Of a DNA stretch of 64,000 nucleotides, positions 22,701 to 36,827 are shown piece by piece (the stretch's first letter is position 1; the number at the start of each line of letters is the position of its first letter). Below the pieces are notes generated by a model, which was not told the origin of the DNA, made no database searches, and saw nothing but the letters and a program-made list of their open reading frames with translations. A program made the position numbers and the translations under genes. Source of the stretch: Heligmosomoides polygyrus polygyrus (taxonomy: Eukaryota; Nematoda; Chromadorea; Rhabditida; Heligmosomidae); assembly GCA_947396885.1 (NCBI GenBank), contig OX377206.1:47165631-47229630 (forward strand), in the 5' to 3' direction.

Positions 22701-24603
22701 TCTTGATTCCCAGTGTTTGCTGGACGACGTATTCGGCACATATTTGAATCACGACGCATGTTTGATAACGTCTTCGACACGTCTTCTGAATCCCGATGCT
22801 GGTTTGGCGACGACTGCAGCAGGGTTCTTGATTCCCAGTGTTTGCTGGACGACGTATTCGGCACATATTTGAATCACGACACATGTTTGATAACGTCTTC
22901 GACACGTCTTCTGAATCCCGATGCAGGTTTGGCGACGACTGCGGCACTTCTCTTTAATCCCTTCGTTTGATGGACGACTTCTGCTGCACCTACTCTGAAT
23001 CCCTATGCATGTTTGACGACGTCTGCGACGCGTCTTCTGAATCCTGATGCAGGTTTGGCGACGACTGCTGCACGTCTCTTAAATCCCAATGTTCGCTGGA
23101 CGACGTATTCGGCACATATTTGAATCACGACGCATGTTTGATAACGTCTTCGACACGTCTTCTGAATCCCGATGCTGGTTTGGCGACGACTGCGGCAGGA
23201 TTCTTGAATCCCAATATTTGCTTGATGACGAATTCGGCACATATTCTGAATCCCGAAGCATGTTTTACGACGTATTCGGCACATATTCTGAACCCCGATG
23301 CATGCTTGACGACGTCTGCGACACGTTTCTCGAATATCATCGTTTGCTGGACAACGTCTGCGGCACATACTCTGAAACCCAACGTTCGCTGGACGACGAA
23401 TTCGGCACATATTCTGAATCCAGACGCATGTTTGATAACGTCTGCGACGCGTCTTCTGAATCCTGATGCAGGTATGGCGACGACTGCTGCACGTCTCTTA
23501 AATCCCAATGTTCGCTGGACGAGGTATTCGGCACATATTTGAATCACGACACATGTTTGATAACGTCTTCGACACGTCTTCTGAATCCCGATGCAGGTTT
23601 GGCGACGACTGCTGCACGTCTCTTAAATCCCAATGTTCGCTGGACGACGTATTCGGCACATATTTGAATCACGACGCATGTTTGATAACGTCTTCGACAC
23701 GTCTTCTGAATCCCGATGCAGGTTTGGCGACGACTGCTGCACGTCTCTTAAATCCCAATGTTCGCTGGACGACGTATTCGGCACATATTTGAATCACGAC
23801 GCATGTTTGATAACGTCTTCGACACGTCTTCTGAATCCCGATGCTGGTTTGGCGACGACTGCGGCAGGATTCTTGAATCCCAATATTTGCTTGATGACGA
23901 ATTCGGCACATATTCTGAATCCCGAAGCATGTTTTACGACGTATTCGGCACATATTCTGAACCCCGATGCATGCTTGACGACGTCTGCGACACGTTTCTC
24001 GAATATCATCGTTTGCTGGACAACGTCTGCGGCACATACTCTGAAACCCAACGTTCGCTGGACGACGAATTCGGCACATATTCTGAATCCAGACGCATGT
24101 TTGATAACGTCTGCGACGCGTCTTCTGAATCCTGATGCAGGTTTGGCGACGACTGCTGCACGTCTCTTAAATCCCAATGTTCGCTGGACGACGTATTCGG
24201 CACATATTTGAATCACGACACATGTTTGATAACGTCTTCGACACGTCTTCTGAATCCCGATGCTGGTTTGGCGACGACTGCGGCAGGATTCTTGAATCCC
24301 AATATTTGCTTGATGACGAATTCGGCACATATTCTGAATCCCGATGCATGTTTTACGACGTATTCGGCACATATTCTGAACCCCGATGCATGCTTGACGA
24401 CGTCTGCGACGGTTTTCTGAATCCTGATGCAGGTTTGGCGACGACTGCTGCACGTCTCTTAAATCCCAATGTTCGCTGGACGACGTATTCGGCACATATT
24501 TGAATCACGACGCATGTTTGATAACGTCTTCGACACGTCTTCTGAATCCCGATGCAGGTTTGGCGACGACTGCGGCACTTCTCTTTAATCCCTTCGTTTG
24601 ATG
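19708..24603. repeat. HOR block 10: 4,896-bp super-unit
   Basis: Units start at 19,708 (796), 20,504 (670), 21,174 (251), 21,425 (796), 22,221 (251), 22,472 (501) and 22,973 (1,631 bp, 39 monomers with seven short). The seam-to-seam total is 4,896 bp, the same as the spacing of the large duplication described at 23,937. Confidence 0.92.
20770..23321. repeat. Copy of 12,775-15,326 (offset 7,995)
   Basis: Seams 13,179/21,174, 13,430/21,425, 14,226/22,221, 14,477/22,472 and 14,978/22,973 keep the offset. There are a few base differences, for example actgtggc at 14,192 and ctgtacaac at 21,926. After a 126-bp deletion the match resumes at offset 7,869 up to about 23,800. Confidence 0.88.
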
Positions 24604-27600
24604 GACGACTTCTGCTGCACCTACTCTGAATCCCTATGCATGTTTGACGACGTCTGCGACGCGTCTTCTGAATCCTGATGCAGGTTTGGCGATGACTGCT
24701 GCACGTCTCTTAAATCCCAATGTTCGCTGGACGACGTATTCGGCACATATTTGAATCACGACGCATGTTTGATAACGTCTTCGACACGTCTTCTGAATCC
24801 CGATGCTGGTTTGGCGACGACTGCGGCAGGATTCTTGGATCCCAATATTTGCTTGATGACGAATTCGGCACATATTCTGAATCCCGATGCATGTTTTACG
24901 ACGTATTCGGCACATATTCTGAACCCCGATGCATGCTTGACGACGTCTGCGACGCGTCTTCTGAATCCTGATGCAGGTTTGGCGACGACTGCTGCACATC
25001 TCTTAAATCCCAATGTTCGCTGGACGACGTATTCGGCACATATTCTGAACCCCGATGCATGCTTGACGACGTCTGCGACACGTTTCTCGAATATCATCGT
25101 TTGCTGGACAACGTCTGCGGCACATACTCTGAAACCCAACGTTCGCTGGACGACGAATTCGGCACATATTCTGAATCCAGACGCATGTTTGATAACGTCT
25201 GCGACGCGTCTTCTGAATCCTGATGCAGGTATGGCGACGACTGCTGCACGTCTCTTAAATCCCAATGTTCGCTGGACGACGTATTCGGCACATATTTGAA
25301 TCACGACACATGTTTGATAACGTCTTCGACACGTCTTCTGAATCCCGATGCAGGTTTGGCGACGACTGCGGCACTTCTCTTTAATCCCTTCGTTTGATGG
25401 ACGACTTCTGCTGCACCTACTCTGAATCCCTATGCATGTTTGACGACGTCTGCGACGCGTCTTCTGAATCCTGATGCAGGTTTGGCGACGACTGCTGCAC
25501 GTCTCTTAAATCCCAATGTTCGCTGGACGACGTATTCGGCACATATTTGAATCACGACTCATGTTTGATAACGTCTTCGACACGTCTTCTGAATCCCGAT
25601 GCTGGTTTGGCGACGACTGCGGCAGGATTCTTGAATCCCAATATTTGCTTGATGACGAATTCGGCACATATTCTGAATCCCGATGCATGTTTTACGACGT
25701 ATTCGGCACATATTCTGAACCCCGATGCATGCTTGACGACGTCTGCGACACGTTTCTCGAATATCATCGTTTGCTGGACAACGTCTGCGGCACATACTCT
25801 GAAACCCAACGTTCGCTGGACGACGAATTCGGCACATATTCTGAATCCAGACGCATGTTTGATAACGTCTGCGACGCGTCTTCTGAATCCTGATGCAGGT
25901 TTGGCGACGACTGCTGCACGTCTCTTAAATCCCAATGTTCGCTGGACGACGTATTCGGCACATATTTGAATCACGACGCATGTTTGATAACGTCTTCGAC
26001 ACGTCTTCTGAATCCCGATGCAGGTTTGGCGACGACTGCGGCACTTCTCTTTAATCCCTTCGTTTGATGGACGACTTCTGCTGCACCTACTCTGAATCCC
26101 TATGCATGTTTGACGACGTCTGCGACGCGTCTTCTGAATCCTGATGCAGGTTTGGCGACGACTGCTGCACGTCTCTTAAATCCCAATGTTCGCTGGACGA
26201 CGTATTCGGCACATATTTGAATCACGACGCATGTTTGATAACGTCTTCGACACGTCTTCTGAATCCCGATGCAGGTTTGGCGACGACTGCGGCACTTCTC
26301 TTTAATCCCTTCGTTTGATGGACGACTTCTGCCGCACCTACTCTGAATCCCTATGCATGTTTGACGACGTCTGCGACGCGTCTTCTGAATCCTGATGCAG
26401 GTTTGGCGACGACTGCTGCACGTCTCTTAAATCCCAATGTTCGCTGGACGACGTATTCGGCACATATTTGAATCACGACGCATGTTTGATAACGTCTTCG
26501 ACACGTCTTCTGAATCCCGATGCTGGTTTGGCGACGACTGCGGCAGGATTCTTGAATCCCAATATTTGCTTGATGACGAATTCGGCACATATTCTGAATC
26601 CCGATGCATGTTTTACGACGTATTCGGCACATATTCTGAACCCCGATGCATGCTTGACGACGTCTGCGACGCGTCTTCTGAATCCTGATGCAGGTTTGGC
26701 GACGACTGCTGCACGTCTCTTAAATCCCAATGTTCGCTGGACGACGTATTCGGCACATATTCTGAACCCCGATGCATGCTTGACGACGTCTGCGACGCGT
26801 TTCTCGAATATCATCGTTTGCTGTACAACGTCTGCGGCACATACTCTGAAACCCAACGTTCGCTGGACGACGAATTCGGCACATATTCTGAATCCAGACG
26901 CATGTTTGATAACGTCTGCGACGCGTCTTCTGAATCCTGATGCAGGTATGGCGACGACTGCTGCACGTCTCTTAAATCCCAATGTTCGCTGGACGACGTA
27001 TTCGGCACATATTTGAATCACGACACATGTTTGATAACGTCTTCGACACGTCTTCTGAATCCCGATGCAGGTTTGGCGACGACTGCGGCACTTCTCTTTA
27101 ATCCCTTCGTTTGATGGACGACTTCTGCCGCACCTACTCTGAATCCCTATGCATGTTTGACGACGTCTGCGACGCGTCTTCTGAATCCTGATGCAGGTTT
27201 GGCGACGACTGCTGCACGTCTCTTAAATCCCAATGTTCGCTGGACGACGTATTCGGCACATATTTGAATCACGACACATGTTTGATAACGTCTTTGACAC
27301 GTCTTCTGAATCCCGATGCAGGTTTGGCGACGACTGCAGCACTTCTCTTTAATCCCTTCGTTTGATGGACGACTTCTGCTGCACCTACTCTGAATCCCTA
27401 TGCATGTTTGACGACGTCTGCGACGCGTCTTCTGAATCCTGATGCAGGTTTGGCGACGACTGCTGCACGTCTCTTAAATCCCAATGTTCGCTGGACGACG
27501 TATTCGGCACATATTTGAATCACGACACATGTTTGATAACGTCTTCGACACGTCTTCTGAATCCCGATGCAGGTTTGGCGACGACTGCAGCAGGATTCTT

Positions 27601-28696
27601 GATTCCCAGTGTTTGCTGGACGACGTATTCGGCACATATTTGAATCACGACGCATGTTTGATAACGTCTTCGACACGTCTTCTGAATCCCGATGCTGGTT
27701 TGGCGACGACTGCAGCAGGGTTCTTGATTCCCAGTGTTTGCTGGACGACGTATTCGGCACATATTTGAATCACGACACATGTTTGATAACGTCTTCGACA
27801 CGTCTTCTGAATCCCGATGCAGGTTTGGCGACGACTGCGGCACTTCTCTTTAATCCCTTCGTTTGATGGACGACTTCTGCTGCACCTACTCTGAATCCCT
27901 ATGCATGTTTGACGACGTCTGCGACGCGTCTTCTGAATCCTGATGCAGGTTTGGCGACGACTGCTGCACGTCTCTTAAATCCCAATGTTCGCTGGACGAC
28001 GTATTCGGCACATATTTGAATCACGACGCATGTTTGATAACGTCTTCGACACGTCTTCTGAATCCCGATGCTGGTTTGGCGACGACTGCGGCAGGATTCT
28101 TGAATCCCAATATTTGCTTGATGACGAATTCGGCACATATTCTGAATCCCGAAGCATGTTTTACGACGTATTCGGCACATATTCTGAACCCCGATGCATG
28201 CTTGACGACGTCTGCGACACGTTTCTCGAATATCATCGTTTGCTGGACAACGTCTGCGGCACATACTCTGAAACCCAACGTTCGCTGGACGACGAATTCG
28301 GCACATATTCTGAATCCAGACGCATGTTTGATAACGTCTGCGACGCGTCTTCTGAATCCTGATGCAGGTATGGCGACGACTGCTGCACGTCTCTTAAATC
28401 CCAATGTTCGCTGGACGAGGTATTCGGCACATATTTGAATCACGACACATGTTTGATAACGTCTTCGACACGTCTTCTGAATCCCGATGCAGGTTTGGCG
28501 ACGACTGCTGCACGTCTCTTAAATCCCAATGTTCGCTGGACGACGTATTCGGCACATATTTGAATCACGACGCATGTTTGATAACGTCTTCGACACGTCT
28601 TCTGAATCCCGATGCAGGTTTGGCGACGACTGCTGCACGTCTCTTAAATCCCAATGTTCGCTGGACGACGTATTCGGCACATATTTGAATCACGAC
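23937..28696. repeat. Tandem duplicate of 19,041-23,800 (offset 4,896)
   Basis: Six consecutive HOR lengths agree and the tracer monomer with gacggttttctg is at 19,500 and 24,396. One difference noted by eye is gacggctg at about 19,921 against gacgactg at the matching position. The match ends where cacgacgcatg (23,801) meets cacgacacatg (28,697). Confidence 0.9.
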
Positions 28697-28788
28697 ACAT
28701 GTTTGATAACGTCTTCGACACGTCTTCTGAATCCCGATGCAGGTTTGGCGACGACTGCGGCACTTCTCTTTAATCCCTTCGTTTGATG
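24604..28788. repeat. HOR block 11: second 4,896-type super-unit, shortened last unit
   Basis: Units start at 24,604 (796), 25,400 (670), 26,070 (251), 26,321 (796), 27,117 (251), 27,368 (501) and 27,869 (920 bp, 22 monomers with four short). The first six lengths repeat those of block 10 exactly. The last unit is 17 monomers shorter than the 39-mer. Confidence 0.92.
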
Positions 28789-31700
28789 GACGACTTCTGC
28801 CGCACCTACTCTGAATCCCTATGCATGTTTGACGACGTCTGCGACGCGTCTTCTGAATCCTGATGCAGGTTTGGCGACGACTGCTGCACGTCTCTTAAAT
28901 CCCAATGTTCGCTGGACGACGTATTCGGCACATATTTGAATCACGACACATGTTTGATAACGTCTTTGACACGTCTTCTGAATCCCGATGCAGGTTTGGC
29001 GACGACTGCGGCACTTCTCTTTAATCCCTTCGTTTGATGGACGACTTCTGCTGCACCTACACTGAATCCCTATGCATGTTTGACGACGTCTGCGACGCGT
29101 CTTCTGAATCCTGATGCAGGTTTGGCGACGACTGCTGCACGTCTCTTAAATCCCAATGTTCGCTGGACGACGTATTCGGCACATATTTGAATCACGACAC
29201 ATGTTTGATAACGTCTTCGACACGTCTTCTGAATCCCGATGCAGGTTTGGCGACGACTGCAGCAGGATTCTTGAATCCCAATATTTGCTTGATGACGAAT
29301 TCGACACGTCTTCTGAATCCCGATGCTGGTTTGGCGACGACTGCAGCAGGATTCTTGAATCCCAATATTTGCTTGATGACGAATTCGGCACATATTCTGA
29401 ATCCCGATGCATGTTTTACGACGTATTCGGCACATATTCTGAATCCAGACGCATGTTTGATAACGTCTGCGACGCGTCTTCTGAATCCTGATGCAGGTTT
29501 GGCGACGACTGCTGCACGTCTCTTAAATCCCAATGTTCGCTGGACGACGTATTCGGCACATATTTGAATCACGACGCATGTTTGATAACGTCTTCGACAC
29601 GTCTTCTGAATCCCGATGCTGGTTTGGCGACGACTGCGGCAGGATTCTTGAATCCCAATATTTGCTTGATGACGAATTCGACACGTCTTCTGAATCCCGA
29701 TGCTGGTTTGGCGACGACTGCAGCAGGATTCTTGAATCCCAATATTTGCTTGATGACGAATTCGGCACATATTCTGAATCCCGATGCATGTTTTACGACG
29801 TATTCGGCACATATTCTGAACCCCGATGCATGCTTGACGACGTCTGCGACGCGTCTTCTGAATCCTGATGCAGGTTTGGCAACGACTGCTGCACGTCTCT
29901 TAAATCCCAATGTTCGCTGGACGACGTATTCGGCACATATTCTGAACCCCGATGCATGCTTGACGACGTCTGCGACACGTTTCTTGAATCTCATTGTTTG
30001 CTGGACAACGTCTGCGGCACATACTCTGAAACCCAACCTTCGCTGGACGACGAATTCGGCACATATTCTGAATCCAGACGCATGTTTGATAACGTCTGCG
30101 ACACGCCTTCTGAATACAGGTGCAGGTTTGGCGACGGCTGCGGCAGGATTCTTGATTCCCAGTGTTTGCTGGACGACGTATTCGGCACATATTTGAATCA
30201 CGACGCATGTTTGATAACGTCTTCGACACGTCTTCTGAATCCCGATGCTGGTTTGGCGACGACTGCAGCAGGATTCTTGATTCCCAGTGTTTGCTGGACG
30301 ACGTATTCGGCACATATTTGAATCACGACGCATGTTTGATAACGTCTTCGACACGTCTTCTGAATCCCGATGCTGGTTTGGCGACGACTGCAGCAGGGTT
30401 CTTTATTCCCAGTGTTTGCTGGACGACGAATTCGGCACATATTTGAATCACGACGCATGTTTGATAACGTCTTCGACACGTATTCTGAATCCCGATGCAG
30501 GTTTGGCGACGACTGCGGCACTTCTCTTTAATCCCTTCGTTTGATGGACGACTTCTGCTGTACCTACTCTGAATCCCTATGCATGTTTGACGACGTCTGT
30601 GACGCGTCTTCTGAATCCTGATGCAGGTTTGGCGACGACTGCGGCACTTCTCTTTAATCCCTTCGTTTGATGGACGACTTCTGCTGCACCTACTCTGAAT
30701 CCCTATGCATGTTTGACGACGTCTGCGACGCGTCTTCTGAATCCTGATGCAGGTTTGGCGACGACTGCGGCAGGATTCTTGAATCCCAATATTTGCTTGA
30801 TGACGAATTCGGCACATATTCTGAATCCCGATGCATGTTTTACGACGTATTCGGCACATATTCTGAACCCCGATGCATGCTTGACGACGTCTGCGACACG
30901 TTTCTCGAATATCATCGTTTGCTGGACAACGTCTGCGGCACATACTCTGAAACCCAACGTTCGCTGGACGACGAATTCGGCACATATTCTGAATCCAGAC
31001 GCATGTTTGATAACGTCTGCGACGCGTCTTCTGAATCCTGATGCAGGTTTGGCGACGACTGCTGCACGTCTCTTAAATCCCAATGTTCGCTGGACGACGT
31101 ATTCGGCACATATTTGAATCACGACACATGTTTGATAACGTCTTCGACACGTCTTCTGAATCCCGATGCAGGTTTGGCGACGACTGCGGCACTTCTCTTT
31201 AATCCCTTCGTTTGATGGACGACTTCTGCTGCACCTACTCTGAATCCCTATGCATGTTTGACGACGTCTGCGACGCGTCTTCTGAATCCTGATGCAGGTT
31301 TGGCGACGACTGCTGCACGTCTCTTAAATCCCAATGTTCGCTGGACGACGTATTCGGCACATATTTGAATCACGACGCATGTTTGATAACGTCTTCGACA
31401 CGTCTTCTGAATCCCGATGCAGGTTTGGCGACGACTGCGGCACTTCTCTTTAATCCCTTCGTTTGATGGACGACTTCTGCTGCACCTACTCTGAATCCCT
31501 ATGCATGTTTGACGACGTCTGCGACGCGTCTTCTGAATCCTGATGCAGGTTTGGCGATGACTGCTGCACGTCTCTTAAATCCCAATGTTCGCTGGACGAC
31601 GTATTCGGCACATATTTGAATCACGACGCATGTTTGATAACGTCTTCGACACGTCTTCTGAATCCCGATGCTGGTTTGGCGACGACTGCGGCAGGATTCT

Positions 31701-34225
31701 TGAATCCCAATATTTGCTTGATGACGAATTCGGCACATATTCTGAATCCCGATGCATGTTTTACGACGTATTCGGCACATATTCTGAACCCCGATGCATG
31801 CTTGACGACGTCTGCGACGCGTCTTCTGAATCCTGATGCAGGTTTGGCGACGACTGCTGCACATCTCTTAAATCCCAATGTTCGCTGGACGACGTATTCG
31901 GCACATATTCTGAACCCCGATGCATGCTTGACGACGTCTGCGACACGTTTCTCGAATATCATCGTTTGCTGGACAACGTCTGCGGCACATACTCTGAAAC
32001 CCAACGTTCGCTGGACGACGAATTCGGCACATATTCTGAATCCAGACGCATGTTTGATAACGTCTGCGACGCGTCTTCTGAATCCTGATGCAGGTTTGGC
32101 GACGACTGCTGCACGTCTCTTAAATCCCAATGTTCGCTGGACGACGTATTCGGCACATATTTGAATCACGACACATGTTTGATAACGTCTTCGACACGTC
32201 TTCTGAATCCCGATGCTGGTTTGGCGACGACTGCGGCAGGATTCTTGAATCCCAATATTTGCTTGATGACGAATTCGGCACATATTCTGAATCCCGATGC
32301 ATGTTTTACGACGTATTCGGCACATATTCTGAACCCCGATGCATGCTTGACGACGTCTGCGACGGTTTTCTGAATCCTGATGCAGGTTTGGCGACGACTG
32401 CTGCACGTCTCTTAAATCCCAATGTTCGCTGGACGACGTATTCGGCACATATTTGAATCACGACGCATGTTTGATAACGTCTTCGACACGTCTTCTGAAT
32501 CCCGATGCAGGTTTGGCGACGACTGCGGCACTTCTCTTTAATCCCTTCGTTTGATGGACGACTTCTGCTGCACCTACTCTGAATCCCTATGCATGTTTGA
32601 CGACGTCTGCGACGCGTCTTCTGAATCCTGATGCAGGTTTGGCGATGACTGCTGCACGTCTCTTAAATCCCAATGTTCGCTGGACGACGTATTCGGCACA
32701 TATTTGAATCACGACGCATGTTTGATAACGTCTTCGACACGTCTTCTGAATCCCGATGCTGGTTTGGCGACGACTGCGGCAGGATTCTTGGATCCCAATA
32801 TTTGCTTGATGACGAATTCGGCACATATTCTGAATCCCGATGCATGTTTTACGACGTATTCGGCACATATTCTGAACCCCGATGCATGCTTGACGACGTC
32901 TGCGACGCGTCTTCTGAATCCTGATGCAGGTTTGGCGACGACTGCTGCACATCTCTTAAATCCCAATGTTCGCTGGACGACGTATTCGGCACATATTCTG
33001 AACCCCGATGCATGCTTGACGACGTCTGCGACACGTTTCTCGAATATCATCGTTTGCTGGACAACGTCTGCGGCACATACTCTGAAACCCAACGTTCGCT
33101 GGACGACGAATTCGGCACATATTCTGAATCCAGACGCATGTTTGATAACGTCTGCGACGCGTCTTCTGAATCCTGATGCAGGTATGGCGACGACTGCTGC
33201 ACGTCTCTTAAATCCCAATGTTCGCTGGACGACGTATTCGGCACATATTTGAATCACGACACATGTTTGATAACGTCTTCGACACGTCTTCTGAATCCCG
33301 ATGCAGGTTTGGCGACGACTGCGGCACTTCTCTTTAATCCCTTCGTTTGATGGACGACTTCTGCTGCACCTACTCTGAATCCCTATGCATGTTTGACGAC
33401 GTCTGCGACGCGTCTTCTGAATCCTGATGCAGGTTTGGCGACGACTGCTGCACGTCTCTTAAATCCCAATGTTCGCTGGACGACGTATTCGGCACATATT
33501 TGAATCACGACTCATGTTTGATAACGTCTTCGACACGTCTTCTGAATCCCGATGCTGGTTTGGCGACGACTGCGGCAGGATTCTTGAATCCCAATATTTG
33601 CTTGATGACGAATTCGGCACATATTCTGAATCCCGATGCATGTCTTACGACGTATTCGGCACATATTCTGAACCCCGATGCATGCTTGACGACGTCTGCG
33701 ACACGTTTCTCGAATATCATCGTTTGCTGGACAACGTCTGCGGCACATACTCTGAAACCCAACGTTCGCTGGACGACGAATTCGGCACATATTCTGAATC
33801 CAGACGCATGTTTGATAACGTCTGCGACGCGTCTTCTGAATCCTGATGCAGGTTTGGCGACGACTGCTGCACGTCTCTTAAATCCCAATGTTCGCTGGAC
33901 GACGTATTCGGCACATATTTGAATCACGACGCATGTTTGATAACGTCTTCGACACGTCTTCTGAATCCCGATGCAGGTTTGGCGACGACTGCGGCACTTC
34001 TCTTTAATCCCTTCGTTTGATGGACGACTTCTGCTGCACCTACTCTGAATCCCTATGCATGTTTGACGACGTCTGCGACGCGTCTTCTGAATCCTGATGC
34101 AGGTTTGGCGACGACTGCTGCACGTCTCTTAAATCCCAATGTTCGCTGGACGACGTATTCGGCACATATTTGAATCACGACGCATGTTTGATAACGTCTT
34201 CGACACGTCTTCTGAATCCCGATGC
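28163..34225. repeat. 6-kb copy of 15,398-21,376 with an 84-bp insertion
   Basis: The offset is 12,765 before and 12,849 after an extra two-monomer insertion at about 29,291. The source is 5,979 bp and the copy 6,063 bp, differing by exactly 84. The tracer gacggttttctg is at 19,500 and 32,349, and both 126-bp units (17,698 and 30,547) are included. Confidence 0.9.
28789..32556. repeat. HOR block 12: copy of blocks 8 and 9 plus 84 bp
   Basis: Units start at 28,789 (251), 29,040 (1,507 bp, 36 monomers), 30,547 (126), 30,673 (545), 31,218 (251) and 31,469 (1,088). The order is the same as 16,024-19,707. The 36-mer equals the 34-mer of block 8 plus one extra A3/B2-C2 pair (84 bp) at 29,291. Confidence 0.92.
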
Positions 34226-36827
34226 TGGTTTGGCGACGACTGCGGCAGGATTCTTGAATCCCAATATTTGCTTGATGACGAATTCGGCACATATTCTGAA
34301 TCCCGATGCATGTTTTACGACGTATTCGGCACATATTCTGAACCCCGATGCATGCTTGACGACGTCTGCGACACGTTTCTCGAATATCATCGTTTGCTGG
34401 ACAACGTCTGCGGCACATACTCTGAAACCCAACGTTCGCTGGACGACGAATTCGGCACATATTCTGAATCCAGACGCATGTTTGATAACGTCTGCGACGC
34501 GTCTTCTGAATCCTGATGCAGGTTTGGCGACGACTGCTGCACGTCTCTTAAATCCCAATGTTCGCTGGACGACGTATTCGGCACATATTTGAATCACGAC
34601 ACATGTTTGATAACGTCTTCGACACGTCTTCTGAATCCCGATGCTGGTTTGGCGACGACTGCGGCAGGATTCTTGAATCCCAATATTTGCTTGATGACGA
34701 ATTCGGCACATATTCTGAATCCCGATGCATGTTTTACGACGTATTCGGCACATATTCTGAACCCCGATGCATGCTTGACGACGTCTGCGACGGTTTTCTG
34801 AATCCTGATGCAGGTTTGGCGACGACTGCTGCACGTCTCTTAAATCCCAATGTTCGCTGGACGACGTATTCGGCACATATTTGAATCACGACGCATGTTT
34901 GATAACGTCTTCGACACGTCTTCTGAATCCCGATGCAGGTTTGGCGACGACTGCGGCACTTCTCTTTAATCCCTTCGTTTGATGGACGACTTCTGCTGCA
35001 CCTACTCTGAATCCCTATGCATGTTTGACGACGTCTGCGACGCGTCTTCTGAATCCTGATGCAGGTTTGGCGATGACTGCTGCACGTCTCTTAAATCCCA
35101 ATGTTCGCTGGACGACGTATTCGGCACATATTTGAATCACGACGCATGTTTGATAACGTCTTCGACACGTCTTCTGAATCCCGATGCTGGTTTGGCGACG
35201 ACTGCGGCAGGATTCTTGAATCCCAATATTTGCTTGATGACGAATTCGGCACATATTCTGAATCCCGATGCATGTTTTACGACGTATTCGGCACATATTC
35301 TGAACCCCGATGCATGCTTGACGACGTCTGCGACGCGTCTTCTGAATCCTGATGCAGGTTTGGCGACGACTGCTGCACATCTCTTAAATCCCAATGTTCG
35401 CTGGACGACGTATTCGGCACATATTCTGAACCCCGATGCATGCTTGACGACGTCTGCGACACGTTTCTCGAATATCATCGTTTGCTGGACAACGTCTGCG
35501 GCACATACTCTGAAACCCAACGTTCGCTGGACGACGAATTCGGCACATATTCTGAATCCAGACGCATGTTTGATAACGTCTGCGACGCGTCTTCTGAATC
35601 CTGATGCAGGTATGGCGACGACTGCTGCACGTCTCTTAAATCCCAATGTTCGCTGGACGACGTATTCGGCACATATTTGAATCACGACACATGTTTGATA
35701 ACGTCTTCGACACGTCTTCTGAATCCCGATGCAGGTTTGGCGACGACTGCGGCACTTCTCTTTAATCCCTTCGTTTGATGGACGACTTCTGCTGCACCTA
35801 CTCTGAATCCCTATGCATGTTTGACGACGTCTGCGACGCGTCTTCTGAATCCTGATGCAGGTTTGGCGACGACTGCTGCACGTCTCTTAAATCCCAATGT
35901 TCGCTGGACGACGTATTCGGCACATATTTGAATCACGACTCATGTTTGATAACGTCTTCGACACGTCTTCTGAATCCCGATGCTGGTTTGGCGACGACTG
36001 CGGCAGGATTCTTGAATCCCAATATTTGCTTGATGACGAATTCGGCACATATTCTGAATCCCGATGCATGTTTTACGACGTATTCGGCACATATTCTGAA
36101 CCCCGATGCATGCTTGACGACGTCTGCGACACGTTTCTCGAATATCATCGTTTGCTGGACAACGTCTGCGGCACATACTCTGAAACCCAACGTTCGCTGG
36201 ACGACGAATTCGGCACATATTCTGAATCCAGACGCATGTTTGATAACGTCTGCGACGCGTCTTCTGAATCCTGATGCAGGTTTGGCGACGACTGCTGCAC
36301 GTCTCTTAAATCCCAATGTTCGCTGGACGACGTATTCGGCACATATTTGAATCACGACACATGTTTGATAACGTCTTCGACACGTCTTCTGAATCCCGAT
36401 GCTGGTTTGGCGACGACTGCTGCACATCTCTTAAATCCCAATGTTCGCTGGACGACGTATTCGGCACATATTCTGAACCCCGATGCATGCTTGACGACGT
36501 CTGCGACACGTTTCTCGAATATCATCGTTTGCTGGACAACGTCTGCGGCACATACTCTGAAACCCAACGTTCGCTGGACGACGAATTCGGCACATATTCT
36601 GAATCCAGACGCATGTTTGATAACGTCTGCGACGCGTCTTCTGAATCCTGATGCAGGTATGGCGACGACTGCTGCACGTCTCTTAAATCCCAATGTTCGC
36701 TGGACGACGTATTCGGCACATATTTGAATCACGACACATGTTTGATAACGTCTTCGACACGTCTTCTGAATCCCGATGCAGGTTTGGCGACGACTGCGGC
36801 ACTTCTCTTTAATCCCTTCGTTTGATG
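32557..36827. repeat. HOR block 13: mosaic of earlier units
   Basis: Units start at 32,557 (796), 33,353 (670), 34,023 (962 bp, 23 monomers with four short), 34,985 (796) and 35,781 (1,047 bp, 25 monomers with three short). The first two continue the 12,849-bp-offset copy. The 962-bp unit joins that copy to a 10,381-bp-offset copy of 23.7-26.0 kb. Confidence 0.91.
34096..36357. repeat. Copy of about 23,715-25,976 (offset 10,381)
   Basis: Seams 24,604/34,985 and 25,400/35,781 and the tracer monomer (24,396/34,777) keep the offset. The left copy has cgaagcatg where this one has cgatgcatg, so they are not identical. Confidence 0.85.
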
